The notes under the pieces were generated by a model. It was given only the letters and a program-made list of their open reading frames with translations, was not told where the DNA came from and ran no database searches. A stretch of 64,000 bases of DNA from Candidatus Zixiibacteriota bacterium (lineage in GTDB: Bacteria; Zixibacteria; MSB-5A5; UBA10806; 4484-95), in contig JAAEQD010000106.1 in the NCBI GenBank assembly GCA_024231855.1, forward strand, positions 124,001-188,000. The letters run 5' to 3'. Below, piece after piece: positions 37,453 to 46,430 of the stretch (position 1 is its first letter; every line of letters starts with the position of its first letter). Made by a program: the position numbers and the translations under genes.

Positions 37453-39801
37453 CTATTCACACCCCGGCCAGCCATCCGGGGCTTCGGCCGGCAGATCATC
37501 CGGAGTCGACCAGGTCGTTGGGTAATCCTGGCACCAAAGCATAGAGCCCATTCCCCGGAAATAACCAACAAGTTTGGTCACATCACTACCGATAACCAGA
37601 CAGTCGCCGTTAGCATCAGCCGAGCACCAGAAGCCATCAAACTCACAGCGTTGGCTTGAGGGCATACCTCGCATAAAGCTAACAAGATAAGTAACATCGC
37701 CGCCAATAACCATCGGCGGCCAGGCGCCGTTGTACATGTTGACATCGCCGGGCAGGTATTGATAAGCTTGCCCCATAATAACATTGAGTTCGGTGGTGTC
37801 GCTTTCTGTAATTACTACGCCGCTTACCGTCGTATCGATATGGTTATCGCTGGAAAAAGAGACTTCATATGTGTGTGGTATGATATCCGCTATCTCATAC
37901 TCACCATCGATATTTGTATAAGTCGATACAGGGTCCGGAGTACTTTCAATAGTTACCATCACGTTTTCGATTGGGGCTAATAATGTATCAGTGACAACTC
38001 CATTTATTGTACCCGAGCCGTACATGAAAATATCAATCTCGGTATAATATTCGGGAATGACCTCAACGGCCGCCATCTCATCAACATATAACGGATGACT
38101 GAAATTGGCTATGTAAAGGCCCGAATTGAGGCTATCGATATAATATTCACCCAATTCATCGGTTGTGTCCGCTATGTCCGGATAGTCAGTCAGGCTAACT
38201 ACAACGTCGCTAATCGGCTCATGGCTGGAAGTGGCAACCGTTCCACCAAAAGAGCCGGTGAGAGCCATGACTATATCAAGTTCCGTGGTGTCGTTAGGTA
38301 AAGCTACAACATCATATTCAATATGGGAGGAATAATTCTGATGAGCAAATAATATACTATAAGTGCCATTAATTATCCAGTCGACAAAATACTCGCCCGA
38401 AGAGTTGGTTGTGTCGGTATCATCCCAATATCCATAAACATGCATCATAGCGCCTTCAATCGGTTCGTAAGCCGTATTGGTCACAATGCCCCTTACATAT
38501 GACGGCGCGTTGAGTACGATATCGACGTATGTCGTATCATCATTCATCACCATCGCATCGGTTAATACGGTATCGAAAAAAGAATCATGGCTGACCGAAA
38601 TATCATATTGCCAGGGAGCCTCAAGATCATCGAGAAAGTAAACGCCGTCAAGATCAGTGGTATCACTTATACCCAAGCTGTCGATACTAACAACAGCCCC
38701 GGAGATCGGATTTTGATTGATGTCAGTTATTTCACCGGCTAAAACTCCATAGCCCAAAAGCTGCATAAAAAAGAGCGCCCCCATATCGGCCCGGGTACCG
38801 TCAGGATCAGATGGAAAGTTGGGATCACCGGTATCGATACAGGTCGAGCCGAAGGTTAAGTTATAATTATCGTTAACCTGATCGATAAATAGCGGATCAT
38901 CATAGACATTACCTTCCTCAGGCGTAACGCCCACTATGTCGCCATCGGTATTACCATGAGCGCAATTATAAGCGACATGAACATTAGTAGCGTCCCTGGC
39001 GAATATCCCGATTTTATTATTAAACGCGACGATGTTGTTTTTAACTTTGATATAACCTGTACCCCACTGCAGAAAGATACTCCCGGCCTGGCCGGCAGTA
39101 GAATTAGTATTGTCGACAATGGTGTTGTTGTAAATTGTAGAATAGTCCAGGGCATTGGTATATGTAATAGCGCATCCCCAGGAGGCTGTATTTCCGTATA
39201 TGATGTTGAAACTGGATTGCGTGCAGCACTCGAGAGTATAGATGCCTCGACCACTATTTAAGTAGATTTTGTTAGATTCAATTATCAATAATTCCGCATA
39301 CAGCGCGTGAACACCGCCGGCGACACCATCATTGTACCTCATTATGTTATTTCTTATGATAATAGGAGCAGTGGAATTATTAGCTGAAATCGCCCCATCA
39401 TACGGCCCAACGATGTTGTATTCGAGTATATTATTTTCGATTTTTGCCGAGCCGCTGTCGCACTTTATCGCTGCCGTTGTGGCATTTCGCAATGTGAACC
39501 CGCTTATCACCGACATTGAATCCTCACCGTTTTCGAAAGTTACTAACGGGGTAGATTCAGTTTGTTTTTCGATAATTGTCGTTTGGGCGCCGGATTCACT
39601 TATGACAACAATTGCCTTACCAAGAAAATCCAGATGCTCCGGGTAAATACCATCGGCAACCAACACAGTATCGCCATTAACCGCGGCATCGATGCCAGCC
39701 TGGATGGTGGAAAAATGATAGGGTATATTTATTGTGGCGGCCCCGGCCGTTAAACCAGCAATCATAACCAGGCCAACGATAATTATAGCTATTTTTACCA
39801 T
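37453..39801 (-). CDS. Secreted beta-helix protein with CarboxypepD_reg and dockerin-like modules, copy 3
   Basis: A 782-aa paralogue convergent with the TonB receptor (34 bp apart). I start it at 39801 (MVKIAIIIVGLVMIAG), with AGGGAG just upstream; the track's start adds 10 codons. Plan as in copies 1 and 2. Its last ~90 codons are almost identical in DNA to copy 1 (28045-28330 versus 37495-37770), whereas the rest is clearly diverged. It has its own TTGACA-N17-TATTTT promoter. Confidence 0.85.
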   Translation of the reverse strand: MVKIAIIIVGLVMIAGLTAGAATINIPYHFSTIQAGIDAAVNGDTVLVADGIYPEHLDFLGKAIVVISESGAQTTIIEKQTESTPLVTFENGEDSMSVISGFTLRNATTAAIKCDSGSAKIENNILEYNIVGPYDGAISANNSTAPIIIRNNIMRYNDGVAGGVHALYAELLIIESNKIYLNSGRGIYTLECCTQSSFNIIYGNTASWGCAITYTNALDYSTIYNNTIVDNTNSTAGQAGSIFLQWGTGYIKVKNNIVAFNNKIGIFARDATNVHVAYNCAHGNTDGDIVGVTPEEGNVYDDPLFIDQVNDNYNLTFGSTCIDTGDPNFPSDPDGTRADMGALFFMQLLGYGVLAGEITDINQNPISGAVVSIDSLGISDTTDLDGVYFLDDLEAPWQYDISVSHDSFFDTVLTDAMVMNDDTTYVDIVLNAPSYVRGIVTNTAYEPIEGAMMHVYGYWDDTDTTNSSGEYFVDWIINGTYSILFAHQNYSSHIEYDVVALPNDTTELDIVMALTGSFGGTVATSSHEPISDVVVSLTDYPDIADTTDELGEYYIDSLNSGLYIANFSHPLYVDEMAAVEVIPEYYTEIDIFMYGSGTINGVVTDTLLAPIENVMVTIESTPDPVSTYTNIDGEYEIADIIPHTYEVSFSSDNHIDTTVSGVVITESDTTELNVIMGQAYQYLPGDVNMYNGAWPPMVIGGDVTYLVSFMRGMPSSQRCEFDGFWCSADANGDCLVIGSDVTKLVGYFRGMGSMLWCQDYPTTWSTPDDLPAEAPDGWPGCE

Positions 39802-39855
39802 AACATACTCCCTAGAAATAAAGGCTGGCAAAGAGCGATATGATCATACAGGCTT

Positions 39856-39884
39856 AAAATAGAATATATTATGAAGCCTGTCAA
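39856..39884 (-). promoter_or_regulatory. Promoter of beta-helix copy 3
   Basis: Minus strand TTGACA (39879-39884), 17 bp, TATTTT (39856-39861); same arrangement as at 32802-32830, with matching flanks as far as TTTCCATTAA/TCTCCATTAG. Confidence 0.65.
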
Positions 39885-39920
39885 TATATTTCAGACAATT
39901 GGTATCATGTTTCCATTAAA

Positions 39921-40088
39921 TATCATCTCCTGGAGCTGATCAATCTCTACGACCACGACAACGTATACAACTACGACCTGCAAAATGTCTATGTCGACCG
40001 CCAGGGGAACCTCCATATGGATTACGAGGAAGAGCACTGGTTCCATCTACTGCCCTCGATAGGCATAAGCTGGAGCGGTGGGTTTTAA
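39921..40088 (+). pseudogene. C-terminal relic of a second TonB-dependent receptor
   Basis: Too short for the ORF track. Reads LLELINLYDHDNVYNYDL ... EEEHWFHLLPSIGISWSGGF-stop and aligns to the last 55 residues of the receptor at 34737-37418 (LINLYNHDNIYNYNL, EEEHWFHLLPSIGLSW). It is abutted upstream by the copy 3 promoter region and is followed only by the KGGVGR operon. Confidence 0.85.
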
Positions 40089-40148
40089 GGGGGGGCTTAG
40101 GGGGGAAGGTTCAAACCCAAAGCCAACGTTTTAAAGAATACAAGTAGC

Positions 40149-42578
40149 TTAAAAGCCGGTTTTTTTTGGCCCGGAAATAACCATATCCAGAGGCATATTT
40201 CTGACCGCTAGCACATAATTCTCTTTATACATTATTGGATCTATTTGAAAATCCCAGCCTGATTCAGACCTTTCCGACGATGTGAGTCCTGGGGAAATAA
40301 TATGGAACTCGGCTGTACCTTTTTTATAATTCACCGTCCAGACACCCAGGGACAGATCTTCGACATTTCTAATCTTATCAGAAGTCCATATAGTTTCGAT
40401 GTTTTTATTAAACTTATCATCAATTTGTCTTGAACATCGATTCGCCCCGGATTTTAATAAAGAATATGCTTCAATTAAAGTTGGCAAGCGCCATTTTTGG
40501 TATCTATGAGCAATATTTTTATTAAAACTTTCAATAATACCTGAAGCTTCAATATAGTTAACCTCGCAATTTGAACCACGCGAATACCAAATTAGGCCGG
40601 TGGAGTAATCAGCAACTTGTGCAGAGTCTATTATTATAAAATCATTGATAATAGCTGCTCTGTCACTATTGGCCAAAACTGGAGATATTGTAATACCACC
40701 GGAATCAAAATCCGCAATAATGGTTTCTCTATCATAATTAGTTAATATTTGAGACACAATAACTCCACTGGAATCAAAATCCGCACTAAGGGATTCCCTT
40801 TGATAATTAGTCAACACTCGAGGTACAACGATCCCGCGGTTACCGATATAAGAAACAGTTGATTCAAATATCATCTCTGTTTCTTTGTCATTAAGGAATA
40901 TTATTGGTGTACGAAGTTCATAAAATGTTTTACTTCGAATTGAATTTATAACTTTTGTGAATTTAACAGACGCATCTAAAGAATCCATATACTGATCATT
41001 GTTATCGTAGGCCTTAATTAGATAAGACATCGCTTCCGAGGTGTCTGATTTGCGAAACCCGTTAATCGATTTTAACATACATGTTTGTGAGAATTTATAT
41101 GGGTCAGGGCTATTAACTATAAACGCATAATTTAAAAATGTATTAATTACACTATCAACCCCGCCACCTATTGCGGCTAATGCTTTTTCATTAGGCGTTC
41201 TCGCATAATTCGAATATATCTTTGCGAGACTATTTAATTCATTTGGTCTGTTTTTAAAAATAAACCATTCATTCAATTTTGCTATCATTTCCAGAGCAGT
41301 TTCATTCTTCCAAGTTTGACTACCAATTGAAGGTATATATAATTCTTTATTTGTTAGTTTGCTGGCGGAAAACATGGATAAAACTGTAAGCATTATTATA
41401 GTGGCGATAACTACAACTGGTTTTCCAAAAATTCTTGCGATTACATCCAAGGGTGACAATCCTTTATAACTATATATTTCCTCATAAATCTTAGGCCATA
41501 CATGATTCCTATATTTATCTTTTTCCTTCTTAATCTGAAACCCTTTATAAACCCAATTCTCCTCTTTTTCTTTCTCAACTTGATACTTCAAAAAACCTCT
41601 ATACTTTTCTTTTTCTTCCTCAACCTGATACAATAAATCACACTTGAGCATAATATTTTTTGTTAAATTGTCTAAGTCCGGTTTGAGAATCATGTCCTCA
41701 TCCTTAGCAGCAAGATCCTCGCCAAAACTATAATAAGGGCGATATTGAATGAAATTTTCCTTTAAATATTTCAGATTCTTATCATAAAAATTATAAGGCA
41801 AATAATTTTGTAATAGACTTGCGGCTTTATTCATCCAGAAGTCATTTCTATTTTTCTCGGTGATATCAATCCGCGATGGAACCAGCATCAAATCAGGCGG
41901 ATTTTCACGGTCTGTTTGGGTTGTTGAATTCAACGTGATATCCTTGGCGATTTTCCTAATACCAAGTATATTTTGTTCATTAATGGTAAAAAGCAAAGCA
42001 ACCATATCGGGAACCTGCATAGTGCAGATACCGCCAATATCGGTAATACCGGTTCTGCTGTCTATCAACACAACATCTGCATACTCGCGGAATTTTCCCT
42101 TTAAATAGTTTATAAAATCATCACCAAAGTAGCTATCATAAAAATCCTGCCAGTCGAAATTGTTGACTCTGGAGGCGTATTTTCTATCCTGACGGCCTGC
42201 AGGAATAAATGAAATCGGTAAGCCGTTAATAAAACTTTTGGGGATAGGTACGGTAAATTGATCAAGGTTGATAAAGCCATCGTCAATTTTACCGACATCT
42301 TTGCCAAGGAATTCCTTGTAATAGTCAAATAAATCCAATACCCCCGATGTTACTTCCTCGTCTTTTAGCCCAAAAAACTTATGCAGGCCGGGAGCCTCAA
42401 GATCCCAATCCACCATAAGTATTCGGCGCTGGGATTTATCTCCTATTAGATAATCATGGTCAGCCAATAGCCAGGCAACATTGGCCAGTGCCATGCTTCG
42501 GCCAACGCCGCCTTTATAGGAATAAAATGTGATAATTTTACCGGATTTTTGCGAGTTTTTTAGCATATTTTCTTTCAT
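40149..42578 (-). CDS. KGGVGR-motif ParA/MinD-like ATPase with membrane anchor and DUF1566-like end
   Basis: An 809-aa protein. Residues 15-300 form a SIMIBI (ParA/MinD-like) P-loop ATPase with deviant Walker A YKGGVGRSMALAN, then MVDWDLEAPGLHKFF and VVLIDSRTGITDIGG. The KGGVGR variant is known from proteins encoded in putative conflict (defence/programmed-death) gene sets. A charged coiled coil (315-360) leads to one membrane helix (388-405). Residues 405-570 look helical, 572-645 are three 23-residue repeats, and 655-800 resemble a DUF1566/Lcl C-terminal domain (GLIWYSRG, KWRLPTLIEAYSLL, GVWTVNYKKG). Its ATG overlaps the preceding stop by one base (TAATG). A/T-rich. The DUF1566-like call is less certain than the ATPase. 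Confidence 0.8.
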   Translation of the reverse strand: MKENMLKNSQKSGKIITFYSYKGGVGRSMALANVAWLLADHDYLIGDKSQRRILMVDWDLEAPGLHKFFGLKDEEVTSGVLDLFDYYKEFLGKDVGKIDDGFINLDQFTVPIPKSFINGLPISFIPAGRQDRKYASRVNNFDWQDFYDSYFGDDFINYLKGKFREYADVVLIDSRTGITDIGGICTMQVPDMVALLFTINEQNILGIRKIAKDITLNSTTQTDRENPPDLMLVPSRIDITEKNRNDFWMNKAASLLQNYLPYNFYDKNLKYLKENFIQYRPYYSFGEDLAAKDEDMILKPDLDNLTKNIMLKCDLLYQVEEEKEKYRGFLKYQVEKEKEENWVYKGFQIKKEKDKYRNHVWPKIYEEIYSYKGLSPLDVIARIFGKPVVVIATIIMLTVLSMFSASKLTNKELYIPSIGSQTWKNETALEMIAKLNEWFIFKNRPNELNSLAKIYSNYARTPNEKALAAIGGGVDSVINTFLNYAFIVNSPDPYKFSQTCMLKSINGFRKSDTSEAMSYLIKAYDNNDQYMDSLDASVKFTKVINSIRSKTFYELRTPIIFLNDKETEMIFESTVSYIGNRGIVVPRVLTNYQRESLSADFDSSGVIVSQILTNYDRETIIADFDSGGITISPVLANSDRAAIINDFIIIDSAQVADYSTGLIWYSRGSNCEVNYIEASGIIESFNKNIAHRYQKWRLPTLIEAYSLLKSGANRCSRQIDDKFNKNIETIWTSDKIRNVEDLSLGVWTVNYKKGTAEFHIISPGLTSSERSESGWDFQIDPIMYKENYVLAVRNMPLDMVISGPKKTGF

Positions 42579-43255
42579 TAGCTAAAACTAGGCGGTGTTT
42601 TTGATGATTGTCTTTCGTTATCCCTCTTAATCACATCTAGTACTTTATTAATAGTTTTTGAATTTAATTTTTTATCTTGGGGATCAATAAATCCCATATT
42701 AATGAAATTATAAAGCCTATTTAGAGAATGTACGATTTCATGATGTTTCCCTAAATAGCTCGCATCGTATGGAGGTCGCCATGTAGCCTGCAAATAAGAA
42801 TCGAGAATTTTAATTGTTGAAGAATCGAATTCGTCAGGTATAATCATGCAGCAGTTTGTGAAATTTTTGATATGATCGCCAATCTTCGTAGCAAGAGTTT
42901 TATAGGCTGGATTGTAAGTAGCAAATGCATCAATAAAAATGAGTTTGATATTTGAACTTTGAAGGCGTAAGATATCTGACTCGGTACCCTCTATTATATT
43001 TTTAATCGTGGCACATTTGGACTTAAAGCACGGATTCAATTCTCTTAAGATTTCACACAGGTATTCATCGCCGAAAGGTTGCCACTTTTCAGCATCCATA
43101 CCATAATTGAATTCTAATATCGAATCCAGCTTTTTGCCCAGCTCATTATTTGCGGATGTCTGATCTTCTTGGGCCAGGAAATCAACAATTTTCCGAGCCT
43201 CGTTTTGATTTAAAGCTATGATAGCATAGCCGATTTCATCTTCTGGTTTACACAT
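42578..43255 (-). CDS. Unrecognised protein of the KGGVGR operon
   Basis: A 225-aa soluble protein that I cannot place. It has no signal or membrane segment. The middle part (NIKLIFIDAFATYNPAYKTLA, NFTNCCMIIPDEF) looks like an alpha/beta Rossmann-type or TIR-like core with hydrophobic strands, which would fit a sensor or effector next to a KGGVGR ATPase; this is inference only. It overlaps the membrane protein's stop by 8 nt and the ATPase start by one base, so translation is coupled in the order membrane protein, this protein, ATPase. Confidence 0.75.
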   Translation of the reverse strand: MCKPEDEIGYAIIALNQNEARKIVDFLAQEDQTSANNELGKKLDSILEFNYGMDAEKWQPFGDEYLCEILRELNPCFKSKCATIKNIIEGTESDILRLQSSNIKLIFIDAFATYNPAYKTLATKIGDHIKNFTNCCMIIPDEFDSSTIKILDSYLQATWRPPYDASYLGKHHEIVHSLNRLYNFINMGFIDPQDKKLNSKTINKVLDVIKRDNERQSSKTPPSFS

Positions 43256-44099
43256 TTTGATACTTTATCTTAAGAATCCTAAATGCTTGAATCTCATTTT
43301 TATTGTTATTATATAGATCTTTTGCAGCAGCGCTTTTCATTATATCATGTTCCCTGAAATAAGCTTCATAATAGCTCAATGCTGTATCGTCATCACCGTT
43401 GATGTCATTCAAGTATTTCCTCACAATTTCGAGCTCGTCCTTAAGCGAGTTTAATGATAATCTGATAAAATATCCGGCTTCCACGATGATATTTTCGAGA
43501 CATTCTAAAATATCAGAAATCGCTTGAATCTGTTTTCTGGTTTCACTAAGATTATGTTCGTTCCAAATACTACTTGATCCGAATTCCCTTTTGAATTTTT
43601 TAAAATCAGATAAACTATCTACCAGTTTTTTGCCGGGTATCAAAGGTAATTGGCTGCCCTTGATCAGAATCCCCATGAACAGGATCGACGATAGCACAAG
43701 GCTGACAATTGCAAGTAGAAACGACTTTGCCAAATAGATGTAGTTAGTCGATAAAACATCACTAAAAGTAAAGTTTCCCTTGATGACTCCTGCTAAAAGG
43801 CAGATTGCTGTACTTGCCAGGAGAATCATAAAGGCGGTAATTAGACTTCTCCAGTAAAGATGACGTTTTGATAAATACCAAGCACGGCATTTGGTTTTTA
43901 TTAGCAAATATAGGATTATAATCGGCAGCGGGGAAGCGATTAGGGCATAAATTATATTTGGTGCTTCCACATTTATCTTTACCTCTTTGGCGCCCAGAAG
44001 CGAGAATGTAGCTGGCAGAGCCCCATATAAAATCAAACCCCAGGCTCGAAGCCCCGCTAAATCATCTATTATCATCAATACTTTTCTTAAGATGGCCAT
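43248..44099 (-). CDS. Four-helix membrane protein of the KGGVGR operon
   Basis: A 283-aa protein, first gene of the operon. Four hydrophobic segments are visible in the first 165 residues (GLILYGALPATFSLLG, ALIASPLPIIILYLLI, LITAFMILLASTAICLLAG, FLLAIVSLVLSSILFMGIL). A helical cytoplasmic part follows (about 170-283, LSETRKQIQAISDILECLEN, LKDELEIVRKYLND). No family is recognised. A small membrane protein coupled to a membrane-anchored ATPase suggests a complex at the inner membrane. Upstream 44100-44311 is A/T-rich with no gene. Confidence 0.75.
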   Translation of the reverse strand: MAILRKVLMIIDDLAGLRAWGLILYGALPATFSLLGAKEVKINVEAPNIIYALIASPLPIIILYLLIKTKCRAWYLSKRHLYWRSLITAFMILLASTAICLLAGVIKGNFTFSDVLSTNYIYLAKSFLLAIVSLVLSSILFMGILIKGSQLPLIPGKKLVDSLSDFKKFKREFGSSSIWNEHNLSETRKQIQAISDILECLENIIVEAGYFIRLSLNSLKDELEIVRKYLNDINGDDDTALSYYEAYFREHDIMKSAAAKDLYNNNKNEIQAFRILKIKYQNV

Positions 44100-44311
44100 G
44101 TTGATTTACTGAAAGATCTAAAATCCACTACTAATGATGCATTAGCATCTTAACAATCTGAATCTTATACAATATAATAAATGTTAATCTAAACATGCAA
44201 ACAATTAATTACGATTTAATCGGACATAAGAAGTTAATAAACAGCAATAATCAGGGAATTATATAATTAAACAGATATGTGATATAGCTAGGCATGTTGT
44301 TGAAAACAATC

Positions 44312-44383
44312 TGAGGGTGGAAGGGATCGAACCTTCGACCACCTGCTTAAAAGGCAGATGCTCTACCACTGAGCTACACCCCC
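44312..44383 (-). tRNA. tRNA-Lys (anticodon UUU)
   Basis: On the minus strand the sequence folds as a full cloverleaf: acceptor GGGGGTG pairs with CACCCTC, D arm GCTC..GAGC, anticodon loop CTTTTAA with TTT, T arm with GGTTCGATCC. CCA is not encoded. It lies beside the KGGVGR operon, whose genes point away from it. Confidence 0.95.
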
Positions 44384-44505
44384 ATAAAGGCACAGACTAC
44401 GAAAATAGAAAATTTCGCTTAAGTGTCAAGTCAAATCTATACAATTTATCGCGAAACAGTCTATAATTCATCTAACTCAAATTTATCTGACTAATTTAGA
44501 GATTT

Positions 44506-45534
44506 TTAATCGCGCCGGGATTTAAGTAACACTTTGGAATACTTCTGCATATCCTCAAGCACCATGCCGGTACCGGCGGCCACGCAGGTTAACGGGTCAT
44601 CGGCGACTATTACCGGCAGGTTTGTTTCCTGACGGAGGCGCTTATCCAAGCCGCGAATCATGGCTCCGCCACCGGTTAGGATAATACCCCGGTCGAGAAT
44701 ATCGGAGGCCAGTTCCGGTGGAGTCTGCTCCAGGGCCAGACGGACCGCATCGATTATCGAGTCCACCGGTTCGGAGATTGCCTCCCGGACCTGCGACGAA
44801 GTGATTTTCATGGTCTTGGGTACGCCTGCTATCAAGTCACGTCCCTTGATATCCATCGACTCCTCTTTATCAAGCGGATAAGCCGAGCCGATTTTCATCT
44901 TGACCTGCTCGGCGGTACGTTCGCCGATCAAGAGATTATAGTTTTTCTTGAAATATTGAACGATGACCTCGTCGAGTTCATCGCCGGCAATCCTGATTGA
45001 GGTATTGGAGACAATATCATTTAAGGCAATTACGGCGATTTCCGATGTGCCGCCGCCGATATCGATAATCATCGAACCCGATGGTTGGTCGACCGGCAGG
45101 CCGACACCGATTGCCGCCGCCATCGGCTCCTGAATCAGGAAAACTTCACGAGCGCCGGCGTTTTCGGCAGAATCGCGAACCGCCCGCTTTTCAACCTCGG
45201 TAATGCCCGATGGCACCGAGATAACGATTTTAGGCTTCATTAGATAACGATGTTTAACTACGCGTTTGATAAAATCAGAGAGCATCCGCTCGGTTATATC
45301 AAAATCGGCTATTACCCCATCCTTCAGGGGCCGAATCGCCTGTATGCTGTCGGGCGTTCTGCCGATCATCTCCTTGGCCGCTATGCCAACCGCCAGGATT
45401 TTACCGGAATCCCTCTCCACCGCCACAACCGATGGCTCGTTGAGAACAATGCTGGCACCGCGAACATAAACTAATGTATTGGCCGTGCCTAAATCGATAC
45501 CTATATCATTTGACAAAAAACTAAACCAGGACAT
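44506..45534 (-). CDS. mreB: Rod-shape determining protein MreB
   Basis: Bacterial actin that organises elongasome peptidoglycan synthesis. Actin-fold phosphate loops DIGIDLGTANTLVYVRG and IIDIGGGTSEIAVIAL and the adenosine motif ILTGGGAMIRGLD are clear. I use the ATG at 45534 (342 aa), where MSWFSFLSNDIGIDLGT matches usual MreB starts and GGAGG is just upstream. The track's ATG at 45606 adds 24 residues and remains possible. It is downstream of mlaE-mlaF on the same strand, 138 bp away, with no mreC or mreD in the window. Confidence 0.95.
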   Translation of the reverse strand: MSWFSFLSNDIGIDLGTANTLVYVRGASIVLNEPSVVAVERDSGKILAVGIAAKEMIGRTPDSIQAIRPLKDGVIADFDITERMLSDFIKRVVKHRYLMKPKIVISVPSGITEVEKRAVRDSAENAGAREVFLIQEPMAAAIGVGLPVDQPSGSMIIDIGGGTSEIAVIALNDIVSNTSIRIAGDELDEVIVQYFKKNYNLLIGERTAEQVKMKIGSAYPLDKEESMDIKGRDLIAGVPKTMKITSSQVREAISEPVDSIIDAVRLALEQTPPELASDILDRGIILTGGGAMIRGLDKRLRQETNLPVIVADDPLTCVAAGTGMVLEDMQKYSKVLLKSRRD

Positions 45535-45671
45535 ATCCCTCCGCCCTCTTGAGCCGATTAATACTTCATCTTCGGTAGGGGGCATTATAGTTTCTACAGA
45601 CGCCATTGTAAATACCTTTTTTACTAATTGTAAACTCTTTTTTATAGGTAATCGGTCAATCGGTCAATTTC

Positions 45672-46424
45672 TTAAGAGTTTATACCGGTAATTGGCCCCT
45701 CAGCTCGGCCATTTATGAACTGAAGCACGACCTGATCTGTGGTATTTTTCACCTCATCAGGCGTACCCGAGAATATAATCTTACCATTATAAAGCATCGC
45801 CAGCCTGTCGGATATTTTATAGGCGGAGACCATATCATGGGTCACAGCGATTGAGGTAATATTAAGTGTATTCTGTAAATGAGCAATCAAACCGTTGATC
45901 GTATCAGCCATAATCGGATCCAGACCCGTGGTCGGTTCATCATAAAGAACATACTCGGGATCCATAGCGATTGCCCGTGCTAATCCTACACGTTTTTTCA
46001 TGCCACCGGAAAGTTCAGCCGGCTTGATATGCTCCACATCAACCAGGCCCACCTGAGATAGCCTTTCCTTAACTATGGCCTTGATTTTAGCCTCGGGGAA
46101 ACTAGAATGTTCACGGAGGCCCAGGCCGACGTTTTCATCCACCGTCATCGAATCGAAAAGCGCCGAGCCCTGAAACAACATCCCGAACCTCTTGCGAAGC
46201 TCGACCATTTGACGTGTATTGAAATCGCCGATATCTTCGCCATCGATTAATATACGCCCCCGATCAGGTTTCAATAGGCCAATTATGTGCTTCAACAACA
46301 CAGACTTACCCTCGCCGGAACGACCGATGATGGTGAGGGTTTCGCCTTTACTTATAGTCAGGTTAACGCCGTTTAGAACCGGCTTACCATTGAAACTCTT
46401 GTAGACATCGATTATTTCTATCAT
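45672..46424 (-). CDS. mlaF: ABC transporter ATPase MlaF
   Basis: ATPase of the MlaFEDB phospholipid transporter that keeps outer-membrane lipid asymmetry. 250 aa. Walker A GRSGEGKS (34-41), Q-loop FGMLFQGSALFDSMTV, signature LSGGMKKRVGLARAI, Walker B YVLYDEPTTGLDP. The SGEGKS loop and GMLFQGSALFD are typical of MlaF. mlaE lies directly upstream (6-bp gap). mlaD is not in the window. Confidence 0.93.
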   Translation of the reverse strand: MIEIIDVYKSFNGKPVLNGVNLTISKGETLTIIGRSGEGKSVLLKHIIGLLKPDRGRILIDGEDIGDFNTRQMVELRKRFGMLFQGSALFDSMTVDENVGLGLREHSSFPEAKIKAIVKERLSQVGLVDVEHIKPAELSGGMKKRVGLARAIAMDPEYVLYDEPTTGLDPIMADTINGLIAHLQNTLNITSIAVTHDMVSAYKISDRLAMLYNGKIIFSGTPDEVKNTTDQVVLQFINGRAEGPITGINS

Positions 46425-46430
46425 AACGCA

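Noticed and set aside
27998-39801. Pectate lyase enzymes
   Set aside because: The beta-helix repeats are of the generic NosD/right-handed type and no catalytic motif of polysaccharide lyases was seen.
40149-42578. Chromosome-partition ParA
   Set aside because: The Walker A is KGGVGR rather than KGGVGK, the protein has a membrane helix and long C-terminal parts, and no parB or parS is near.
44300-44390. tRNA-Lys as an attachment site of an integrated island
   Set aside because: No second copy of the tRNA 3' end (GGTTCGATCCC...) was found near 40088-40150 and no integrase is present.
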